Below, one piece after another: positions 6,918 through 11,831 of a DNA stretch of 11,851 nt. Numbering within the stretch: the first letter of the stretch is position 1; each line of letters opens with the position of its first letter. This DNA comes from UBA3210 sp002363635 (GTDB lineage: Bacteria > Bacillota_I > Bacilli_A > RFN20 > CAG-449), in the NCBI GenBank assembly GCA_946641515.1, contig CAMPBT010000019.1, positions 1-11,851 on the forward strand, given 5' to 3'. The position numbers and the translations under genes are program-made. The notes beneath the pieces were generated by a model. It ran no database searches and was not told the DNA's origin. It saw nothing but the letters and a program-made list of their open reading frames with translations.

Positions 6918-7661
6918 TTATCTTGCCTCCTTAATATCTACTTGTTTATAACCTTCACTAGGACGTTTATCCGTAATGATTGTTAGATTATCTAGAGTTG
7001 AGAATGTGACCGCACTTGATGAATTGAATTTTGTGTGGTCTGCTAAGACGTATACTTTTGTACATCTACTCATCGCTTGTTTTTTAACTTGTGCTTCTTC
7101 AAAATCTGGAGTTGTTAAACCTTCTTTTTCGTTAATTGCGTTAGTTCCAAAGAATCCTGCATCAAATTTAAATCTAGAGATGAAATCTAATGTGTATGAA
7201 CCTGTGTAAGCATCTGTTGTTAATTTGATTTTGCCTCCAGTTACATATACATCAAAACCTTCTTTAGTTAAATGTTCTCCAATTGCGTTTGAGTTAGTAA
7301 CAATTGTGATGTCTTTTGTATGGATTTCTTTTGCAAGAGCATTTGTTGAAGTACCTGCATCAATGTATATTAATGATTTTGGTTCAATTAATGTTGCTGC
7401 GTATTCTCCAATTTTTCTTTTTGAAGCTGCTTCTAATTTTTCTTTTGTTGAGACACTCATTTCGTATGATGATGAATGAATATCTAGAGCTTGTGCTCCA
7501 CCTCTTAAACGAACGATTTTTTTGTTTCTAGCAAGTTCAACTAAATCCGCTCTAATAGTAGATTCACTTGAAGATGTTAAAGTCATTAAATCTTCTAAAG
7601 AAGCGTATTTCATTTCATTTACGTATTGAAGTATCTTAGTAAATCTTTCTTCTTTTAACAT
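6918..7661 (-). CDS. fruR: DeoR-family regulator of the fructose operon
   Basis: A probable repressor of its own operon. The chosen ATG gives 247 residues beginning MLKEERFTKILQYVNE, the classic DeoR opening. The frame stays open further up to a TTG at 7709, but the extra 16 residues (hydrophobic, not family-like) run through an operator-like repeat, and GGGTGAT (7666-7672) sits 4-5 nt before the ATG. The winged helix-turn-helix spans about 18-56 (SLEDLMTLTSSSESTIRADLVEL then RLRGGA). The C-terminal sugar-phosphate sensing domain has DAGTSTNALAKEI and LADHTKF. Family members usually release DNA on binding a phosphorylated sugar, here most likely fructose-1-phosphate or fructose-1,6-bisphosphate (inference). 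As first gene of the operon it should be autoregulated. Confidence 0.92.
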   Translation of the reverse strand: MLKEERFTKILQYVNEMKYASLEDLMTLTSSSESTIRADLVELARNKKIVRLRGGAQALDIHSSSYEMSVSTKEKLEAASKRKIGEYAATLIEPKSLIYIDAGTSTNALAKEIHTKDITIVTNSNAIGEHLTKEGFDVYVTGGKIKLTTDAYTGSYTLDFISRFKFDAGFFGTNAINEKEGLTTPDFEEAQVKKQAMSRCTKVYVLADHTKFNSSSAVTFSTLDNLTIITDKRPSEGYKQVDIKEAR

Positions 7662-7693
7662 TTTTATCACCCAATATAAGATTAACATTAAAT

Positions 7694-7710
7694 CGTTAAA
7701 AATCAACAAA
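7694..7710 (-). promoter_or_regulatory. Operator-like site O1 upstream of fruR
   Basis: CGTTAAAAATCAACAAA (plus-strand reading) recurs with 16 of 17 bases identical at 7862-7878, same orientation, 168 bp away. It lies 33-49 nt upstream of the fruR ATG, in the leader of the probable transcript. Two near-identical copies only in the control region next to a DeoR gene suggest FruR-binding sites. This copy also contains a TTGTTG that could act as a -35. Confidence 0.6.
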
Positions 7711-7726
7711 CTTCATTATGTATCGT

Positions 7727-7740
7727 TGAAAGGGGTTTCA
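7727..7740. promoter_or_regulatory. cre-like palindrome
   Basis: TGAAAGGGGTTTCA has perfect 5-base arms and matches the CcpA catabolite-responsive element consensus (TGNAANCGNWWNCA) at all fixed positions except the central CG, which is GG (CC on the other strand). It lies in the probable leader of the fru operon, a usual place for a roadblock cre. No ccpA gene is in the window, and the HPr here lacks Ser46, so its use is uncertain. Confidence 0.4.
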
Positions 7741-7761
7741 TACTATAAAAACAGAATAAGC

Positions 7762-7773
7762 CCTATTTATAGG
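7762..7773. other. Short inverted repeat in the fru leader
   Basis: CCTAT and ATAGG form 5-base arms around TT, with flanking GC bases adding a bulged extension. It lies just downstream of the predicted start of transcription (about 7779, minus strand). It could be an operator half-pair or a small 5' hairpin. No assignment. Confidence 0.3.
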
Positions 7774-7785
7774 CAATATTACCAA

Positions 7786-7815
7786 TATATAGCCGGAAAT
7801 TTGCATTTGTAACAA
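7786..7815 (-). promoter_or_regulatory. Predicted promoter of the fruR-fruK-fruA-ptsH-ptsI operon
   Basis: On the minus strand TTGTTA (7815-7810) and TATATA (7791-7786) are separated by 18 nt. Transcription would begin near 7779, giving a leader of roughly 118 nt that contains the cre-like palindrome and operator O1. A second TTGTTA 28 nt further upstream and a weaker TTGTTG/GTTAAT pair nearer fruR are alternatives. Confidence 0.5.
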
Positions 7816-7843
7816 ATAATTTTAAATCATCATTTTGTAACAA
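7806..7843 (-). repeat. Direct repeat of TTGTTACAAA around the fru promoter
   Basis: The minus strand carries TTGTTACAAA at 7843-7834 and again at 7815-7806, 28 bp apart. The second copy contains the predicted -35. They may be tandem -35 regions or binding sites for an activator. Not the same sequence as O1/O2. Confidence 0.45.
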
Positions 7844-7861
7844 TCACATCTCCTTTGATAA

Positions 7862-7878
7862 CGTTAAAAATCATCAAA
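7862..7878 (-). promoter_or_regulatory. Operator-like site O2, upstream partner of O1
   Basis: CGTTAAAAATCATCAAA (plus-strand reading) differs from O1 by a single base. It lies upstream of the fru promoter and 34 bp before the -35 of the divergent gene at 7963, so a bound regulator could affect both directions. The 168-bp spacing to O1 equals 16 helical turns at 10.5 bp, suitable for looping. Confidence 0.6.
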
Positions 7879-7912
7879 ATGCTACAGCAAAGATTGAATA
7901 AATGTAAAATAT

Positions 7913-7941
7913 TTAACAAATGAATATTTTGTGTATATAAT
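7913..7941 (+). promoter_or_regulatory. Promoter of the small gene at 7963
   Basis: TTAACA (7913-7918), a 17-nt spacer and a perfect TATAAT (7936-7941). Predicted start near 7948, just before the AAGGAG ribosome-binding site. Divergent from the fru operon. Confidence 0.75.
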
Positions 7942-7962
7942 TAAATAAAGGAGACTTAACTT

Positions 7963-8289
7963 ATGGATAAGATTAAATTAGAAAGTGATATTGATGATCT
8001 AAAATTACTTAATGCTATGGTAAGTGATGCTTGGAGAAAGCAACTTCCAATTGGAAGTGGACTTATTGAAAGATTATTAAGTGCAATGGATGTTACTTAT
8101 AAGAACTATAAAGATGCTATTCCTAATTTAAAATCTGTTGAAGAAATCTTTGGTGAAATGAAAAAGAGACCTTCTACAACTAGAGAAGATGTTATCGACA
8201 ATCTTACTAAATGGAGAGAACATCCAGTTCATAACAATGCTATTAATCTACTCGATTATTATAAAGATCAATTAAAAACTTTACGTTAA
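7963..8289 (+). CDS. Small protein of unknown function, paralogue of 8394-8741
   Basis: Not recognised. It has 108 residues, soluble, with no signal peptide or membrane segment. It looks mostly helical and mixed-charge. AAGGAG lies about 8 nt before the ATG and a strong promoter lies upstream, so it is a real gene. The order of motifs SGLIERLL, TYKNYKDAIPNL, TREDVIDNL and NLLDYYKDQLKTL recurs, diverged, in the next gene (KITKLLKKL, FYKNSDLPDL, SMNDVILYF, DLLDYYQENLEIL). It is monocistronic, with its own terminator. The upstream O2 site could link its expression to FruR, but nothing in the protein points to sugar metabolism. No cysteine and no obvious catalytic motif. Confidence 0.8.
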   Translation: MDKIKLESDIDDLKLLNAMVSDAWRKQLPIGSGLIERLLSAMDVTYKNYKDAIPNLKSVEEIFGEMKKRPSTTREDVIDNLTKWREHPVHNNAINLLDYYKDQLKTLR

Positions 8290-8295
8290 TATAAT

Positions 8296-8330
8296 TTAGC
8301 CTAAGTTAAAATGCTTGGGCTTTTATATTT
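8296..8330 (+). terminator. Terminator of the gene at 7963
   Basis: AGCCTAAG (8298-8305) pairs with CTTGGGCT (8314-8321) with one G-U pair and an 8-nt loop, then TTTATATTT. It begins within 10 nt of the stop codon. Confidence 0.82.
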
Positions 8331-8345
8331 GATTGAAAATAATAA

Positions 8346-8374
8346 TTCAAATATTAAAATATATTATGTATAAA
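8346..8374 (+). promoter_or_regulatory. Predicted promoter of the small gene at 8394
   Basis: TTCAAA (8346-8351), 17-nt spacer, TATAAA (8369-8374). The predicted start near 8381 would leave only about 13 nt before the ATG, just including GGAG. Weaker than the 7913 promoter. Confidence 0.4.
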
Positions 8375-8393
8375 TTGCTAATGGAGAAGAAAT

Positions 8394-8741
8394 ATGATTT
8401 TATTAAGAAAATCACCTATGACTCAAATAATAAAAGACAGTAGCTTTATCTATAAAACTAAAATTACAATTATGAGTTTTAATGGTACTTATTCTAATGA
8501 GTCTAAGATTACTAAATTATTAAAGAAGTTAGAAAAGATGTCATTATTCTATAAGAATAGTGATTTACCTGATTTATTTACTCCTTTTGAATATGTAAAT
8601 AACAAAAAGAAGATTCCTGATTTATCTATGAATGATGTTATTCTTTACTTTATTGATGATAATGGGGATAGACTTCTTGATTTACTGGATTATTATCAAG
8701 AAAATTTAGAAATTTTAAGTAAGAGAAAAAAAGAAAAATAA
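8394..8741 (+). CDS. Small basic protein of unknown function, paralogue of 7963-8289
   Basis: Not recognised. It has 115 residues, Lys-rich and basic, with no signal peptide or membrane helix. GGAGA starts 11 nt before the chosen ATG. An in-frame ATG at residue 9 (MTQIIKDS) lacks a ribosome site, so the upstream start is preferred. From about residue 38 it aligns by eye with the neighbour's residues from about 34: a LL-rich helix, then YKN, then an NDVI/EDVI segment, then LLDYY. The N-terminal 35 residues (KITIMSFNGTYSN) are not shared. It ends in a Lys/Arg tail (SKRKKEK) that might touch nucleic acid or the membrane surface (inference). Its terminator core is identical to that of the lipoprotein gene at 9978. 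Confidence 0.75.
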   Translation: MILLRKSPMTQIIKDSSFIYKTKITIMSFNGTYSNESKITKLLKKLEKMSLFYKNSDLPDLFTPFEYVNNKKKIPDLSMNDVILYFIDDNGDRLLDLLDYYQENLEILSKRKKEK

Positions 8742-8746
8742 CAAAT

Positions 8747-8787
8747 TAAAGGCTTAAGAATTCTTAATGAAAACTTAAGCTTTTTAT
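8747..8787 (+). terminator. Terminator of the gene at 8394 (copy 1 of an identical pair)
   Basis: GCTTAAG (8752-8758) pairs with CTTAAGC (8774-8780), extended at the base by AAAG/TTTT, then TTTTTATT. The 15-nt loop contributes to a 14-base palindrome TTAAGAATTCTTAA (8754-8767), so an alternative hairpin is possible. Positions 8752-8785 are identical to 11797-11830. Confidence 0.85.
8752..8785 (+). repeat. 34-nt repeat, copy 1
   Basis: Identical over 34 bases to 11797-11830, covering the terminator stem, loop and first five T. The identity stops sharply at both edges (G versus T before, A versus T after). Confidence 0.9.
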
Positions 8788-8841
8788 TATTGTTGCATTT
8801 AGTTATTCAACTAACAGAGTTTTGATACACATTTGCATAAT

Positions 8842-8869
8842 TTGACTAATTTTAATCTTGTGGTATAAT
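8842..8869 (+). promoter_or_regulatory. Strong promoter with no obvious gene
   Basis: TTGACT (8842-8847), 16-nt spacer, perfect TATAAT (8864-8869). Start expected near 8876, about 200 nt ahead of the XRE gene. The intervening RNA holds a possible 14-codon peptide and a hairpin. It may give the XRE operon a long leader or make a separate small RNA. Confidence 0.6.
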
Positions 8870-8912
8870 AAAAAAGACATGTTTTTTAGAAAATTATTTG
8901 TGGGGAAATAAT

Positions 8913-8957
8913 ATGTTAATAATAAAAAGAAATGCCAGTAAAATGGCCTTTTGCTAA
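8913..8957 (+). CDS. Possible 14-residue leader peptide
   Basis: ATG followed by 13 codons and TAA encodes MLIIKRNASKMAFC. GGGG (8902-8905) lies 7 nt upstream and the strong 8842 promoter precedes it. A short GCCA/TGGC hairpin falls within its end (8934-8947). Too short for coding statistics and could be chance. Confidence 0.2.
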   Translation: MLIIKRNASKMAFC

Positions 8958-8972
8958 TAATATCTAATAACT

Positions 8973-9006
8973 AAACAAAATGTTGAGTTACTTCAACATC
9001 TTGTTT
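8973..9006 (+). terminator. Hairpin between the orphan promoter and the XRE promoter
   Basis: Positions 8973-8986 pair with 8993-9006 (13 pairs, one A-C mismatch) around a 6-nt loop, core ATGTTGA/TTCAACAT. The T-rich right side continues as TTTATTTC. It may end or attenuate transcripts from the 8842 promoter. It also contains AACAAAATGTT, repeated at 9020-9030 in the XRE promoter, so it may instead be a protein-binding site. Confidence 0.4.
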
Positions 9007-9011
9007 ATTTC

Positions 9012-9039
9012 TTGTTGTCAACAAAATGTTTACTATAAA
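9012..9039 (+). promoter_or_regulatory. Promoter of the XRE-lipoprotein unit with overlapping palindromic operator
   Basis: TTGTTG (9012-9017), 16-nt spacer and TATAAA (9034-9039) form a plausible promoter, start near 9046. The -35 is the left arm of a perfect palindrome TTGTTG-T-CAACAA (9012-9024). A palindrome over the -35 of a gene for an XRE protein is the usual arrangement for autoregulation. Binding by this protein is inference. Confidence 0.55.
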
Positions 9040-9062
9040 ATTGTCAAATGACTTAATCACTT

Positions 9063-9070
9063 GGAGGTGA
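9063..9070 (+). promoter_or_regulatory. Ribosome-binding site fixing the XRE start
   Basis: GGAGGTGA lies 5 nt before ATG 9076. The frame is also open from a TTG at 9061, but that would place the Shine-Dalgarno inside the coding region, so 9076 is the start. Confidence 0.85.
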
Positions 9071-9075
9071 AAATT

Positions 9076-9939
9076 ATGATAAGTGAAAATATTAAGAAAT
9101 ATAGATTAGAGAAAGGATTGACTCAAGCACAATTAGCAGAAAAACTTTTTGTTACTGCTCAAGCTGTATCTAGATGGGAAAATGGTGAAGTCGAGCCATC
9201 AGTAGATACTATAACTAAAATGTCTAAACTTTTTGATGTTTCTACTGATCAGTTATTAGGTGTAGAAGTAAAAGAAGAATCTGTTTCTTTAGAAGAAAAT
9301 GATGAGTCTAAAGATGATATGCCTGTATTAGGGGTATGTGAACTTTGTAAAAAGCCTATTTTTGGTAAAAATGATTTAATTTATGATAAGTATACTACTA
9401 CCCATCGTAGTGGAAGAACTACAAATCATGTTAGTCATACTAGAACAATTTGTTCTTCATGTAAGAATAAATTAATTGAAGAAGAAAAAGCAAAAGAAAA
9501 AGCTAAATATGAATCGCTTAAGCAAAAAGCCAAAGTAAGAAGAATATGGACTTTTGTAATTGGAGTAGTATTACTTGGATTAATGATTACATGTATTGTA
9601 TTAGGAATAATTAATTCTAATAATATGTATTTTGTAGGAGCTATTGGATGTGTATTTGCATTTACCTTAGAATCATGTTTAATTTTTGATAACAATATTG
9701 TTTTAGAAATTCTTGCTTCTGTTATTAAATGGGGATTTGTTAAATTCCCAGGAATTATCTTTTCTTTAAGTTTCGATGGAATAGTTTTTCTAATTTTAAC
9801 TAAGATTTTATTTTTTGTACTTGGAATAGTGTTGGTATTAGGTAGTGTTGCACTAGCTATTGCTTTATCTGCTTTGGTTTCATTATTTGTATATCCTTTT
9901 GCGCTTATAAATAATATTAATCATCCAGAAAAAATATAA
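9076..9939 (+). CDS. Membrane-anchored XRE-family regulator with zinc-ribbon-like segment
   Basis: It has 287 residues. Residues 1-62 are a Cro/CI-type helix-turn-helix (ISENIKKYRLEKGLTQAQLAEKL, recognition helix VTAQAVSRWENG, then PSVDTITKMSKLFDVSTDQLL). An acidic linker follows (63-82). Residues 88-129 hold Cys88-x2-Cys91 and Cys126-x2-Cys129 with three histidines between (110, 118, 121), a zinc-ribbon-like metal site. A Lys/Glu helix (133-155) leads to hydrophobic helices near 158-180, 185-204, 212-231, 235-256 and 258-278. The DNA-binding end should be cytosolic and tethered to the membrane, so it may sense an envelope, metal or redox cue through the lower domains (inference). The palindromic promoter suggests autoregulation. 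The lipoprotein gene follows after 38 nt with no terminator, so the two are probably co-transcribed. The ligand is unknown. Confidence 0.88.
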   Translation: MISENIKKYRLEKGLTQAQLAEKLFVTAQAVSRWENGEVEPSVDTITKMSKLFDVSTDQLLGVEVKEESVSLEENDESKDDMPVLGVCELCKKPIFGKNDLIYDKYTTTHRSGRTTNHVSHTRTICSSCKNKLIEEEKAKEKAKYESLKQKAKVRRIWTFVIGVVLLGLMITCIVLGIINSNNMYFVGAIGCVFAFTLESCLIFDNNIVLEILASVIKWGFVKFPGIIFSLSFDGIVFLILTKILFFVLGIVLVLGSVALAIALSALVSLFVYPFALINNINHPEKI

Positions 9940-9977
9940 ATATTTGCTTCATTATATATTAGAAGGAGGATACGTAT

Positions 9978-11777
9978 ATGAAGAAAAAATTATTTATTTC
10001 AATCTTACTTTTATCGGGAATACTCTCAAGTTGTGGGGGATCAACTTCACCAAATGACACTTCTGGTGTTAATAGTTCAGTAAATAGCAATGAAACTAAA
10101 AAATATGAGGTTACATTTGCAAATACATCTTTAGCAAAGCAATCTATTGAAGAAGGAAAGAATTTATCAAAACCACAAGATCCTATTAAAGATGGTAGTA
10201 TCTTTGCGGGTTGGTATAAGGATTCATCATTTACTACTGAAGTTTCCTTCCCACTTACAGTTAATGCGGATACTACACTTTATGCAAAGTATTACACTTA
10301 CAAAGAAGCATTTCAAAAAGCTCGTCAAAAGACAATCGGAACTAATGTAGAAGGCTACGAATATGACTATGAAATGGAGGCAACTGCTACTATTGCATCT
10401 AAATCTGTAACTGGAAATACTGTTGGGGTAACAAAATATTCAAAAGATGGTGAAGTATCTTATCAAGATAAACATGTTAATTCAGGTTTATTGTTTAAAG
10501 ATGGAACGGTTTATCAAGAAAGAACAGGTACAAATCTTGCTAAAGTTACTTTAGATGCAGATGACAAAGTTGAAAAGTATAAGTTAGAACAAGTAGAAGA
10601 AGGCTTTACTTTTGATTCTTCAAATTTTGCAAAAGCAATTTTTGAATTCTCTGATGAAGATATTAAAGGAATTGAAAAGACAGATGTCGCAAATGTTTAT
10701 AAGTTAAAGACTTCATTTAAAGCATCAAATGCAATTTCTATTATTGGTAATCATCTTAACAATGCCTTAGTAGAAAAGTATATTGGTGAAATGCCTGAAA
10801 CATCAGTTGATACATCTATGCTTGTAACATTTGAAAATGGAGAACTTAAATCTTATAAATATAATATGAGCATTTCTGTATCGAAATTTACATTTGATTT
10901 AACATATACTTCAACATTTAAAAATATTGGAGTTAAACCTATTATTGTTCCACTTAACTATGGAGAGGCAATAATTACTCCTTCCGCTATTACAAGTGCT
11001 AAAAAAGAAGTTACAGATGCTCTTGATGCATACAAAGCAAAAGCACATTCATCATATAAATTTGATGTTAAAACTGATATTGATCCAGGAATTACAACAA
11101 ATGCAATTGGTGCTCATTTCCAAGGTACTACTAAGAGAAAAGTCACTGATAATAAAGTTTATGCTTGGAATGAAGTAGAAATTGATTCTGACCTTAAAAA
11201 TGCTGATTTATATAAAGAAAAAGGTATTGCAGATGTTAAATATAAAAGAACTAGACTTACAACTGATAAAATTGTTCAGTTTAAGAAAGGGTTAGTAAAT
11301 TATGATGATGGTTCGGAAGTTGCAGAACGTTCAAATGATGATTATTATTTGTTGGATTTAGTTGATAATATGGGCAGTCCATCATTTGTTCAAAAGATTA
11401 CTGCTGCAGATACTAATACAACAACATATGTTTTAGGTGTTAATGAAACTAATGTAGCATCATTAATGACATGGTTAAATGATAATCTTGATTTAAATCC
11501 GTATGAAACAGCTACTGCAAATCCACATGTGTTTGGAGAATTTAATGCAAATACATTAGATGCGAAAAAATCAAAATTGATAGTTGCTTTAACAAACGGA
11601 GAATTAAAATCAATCAATTTAACTTCTTCTGGTAGAGTAAAAACATCTTTTAAAGATTCTAGAGACTTTACTGAAGAAAAGAAAGCTTCATATGATTTCT
11701 CATATACATTAACAACAACTAGTGATGGAGATTCATTTGAACCTGCAGATACTATTGCAAATGCAAAAAAACTTTAA
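9978..11777 (+). CDS. Large surface lipoprotein with an InlB-type B-repeat
   Basis: The N-terminus MKKKLFISILLLSGILSSCGG is a lipoprotein signal with lipobox LSSC, lipidated at Cys19, so the mature protein is anchored outside the membrane. A Ser/Thr/Asn linker runs to about 40. Residues 43-106 match the InlB B-repeat/Listeria-Bacteroides repeat pattern (VTF, FAGWYKDSSFTTEVSF, DTTLYAKY). The remainder looks like two related halves (about 107-325 and 335-598). Each begins with a helix of KEAFQKA/KKEVTDAL type and strands YEYDYEM/YKFDVKT, and each reaches VTFENGELKS (283-292) or VALTNGELKS (536-545), suggesting a duplicated beta-rich fold somewhat like lipid-binding LolA/LppX proteins (a guess). 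AAGGAGG lies 8 nt before the ATG. It is downstream of the XRE regulator in the same unit, so it may be that regulator's target. Function unknown. Confidence 0.88.
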   Translation: MKKKLFISILLLSGILSSCGGSTSPNDTSGVNSSVNSNETKKYEVTFANTSLAKQSIEEGKNLSKPQDPIKDGSIFAGWYKDSSFTTEVSFPLTVNADTTLYAKYYTYKEAFQKARQKTIGTNVEGYEYDYEMEATATIASKSVTGNTVGVTKYSKDGEVSYQDKHVNSGLLFKDGTVYQERTGTNLAKVTLDADDKVEKYKLEQVEEGFTFDSSNFAKAIFEFSDEDIKGIEKTDVANVYKLKTSFKASNAISIIGNHLNNALVEKYIGEMPETSVDTSMLVTFENGELKSYKYNMSISVSKFTFDLTYTSTFKNIGVKPIIVPLNYGEAIITPSAITSAKKEVTDALDAYKAKAHSSYKFDVKTDIDPGITTNAIGAHFQGTTKRKVTDNKVYAWNEVEIDSDLKNADLYKEKGIADVKYKRTRLTTDKIVQFKKGLVNYDDGSEVAERSNDDYYLLDLVDNMGSPSFVQKITAADTNTTTYVLGVNETNVASLMTWLNDNLDLNPYETATANPHVFGEFNANTLDAKKSKLIVALTNGELKSINLTSSGRVKTSFKDSRDFTEEKKASYDFSYTLTTTSDGDSFEPADTIANAKKL

Positions 11778-11796
11778 TTAGAAAAATAATTTAAAT

Positions 11797-11830
11797 GCTT
11801 AAGAATTCTTAATGAAAACTTAAGCTTTTT
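11797..11830 (+). repeat. 34-nt repeat, copy 2
   Basis: Exact match to 8752-8785 in the same orientation relative to transcription, ending one gene unit further on. The flanks do not match. Confidence 0.9.
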
Positions 11831-11831
11831 T
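11797..11831 (+). terminator. Terminator of the XRE-lipoprotein unit (copy 2 of an identical pair)
   Basis: GCTTAAG (11797-11803) pairs with CTTAAGC (11819-11825), then six T. It starts 19 nt after the lipoprotein stop codon. The core 11797-11830 is identical to 8752-8785. Confidence 0.87.

Noticed and set aside
7225..7531. Plus-strand frames opposite fruR
   Set aside because: Two frames overlap each other and the antisense of a conserved regulator. They have no ribosome-binding sites.
7662..7709. Longer fruR start at a TTG (7709), adding 16 residues
   Set aside because: The extra residues are hydrophobic and not DeoR-like, the codons overlap operator O1, and the ATG at 7661 gives the standard family N-terminus with GGGTGAT upstream.
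7662..7779. Riboswitch in the fru leader
   Set aside because: The leader is about 118 nt but I see no known riboswitch core and no terminator/antiterminator pair, only short palindromes better read as protein sites.
9061..9075. XRE gene starting at TTG 9061
   Set aside because: This would translate the Shine-Dalgarno GGAGGTGA. ATG 9076 is correctly spaced from it and gives a normal Cro/CI N-terminus.
10147..11617. Secondary frames inside the lipoprotein gene (both strands)
   Set aside because: They overlap a 599-residue gene with a clear lipobox and ribosome site, and are Lys/Leu/Met-rich frame shadows.
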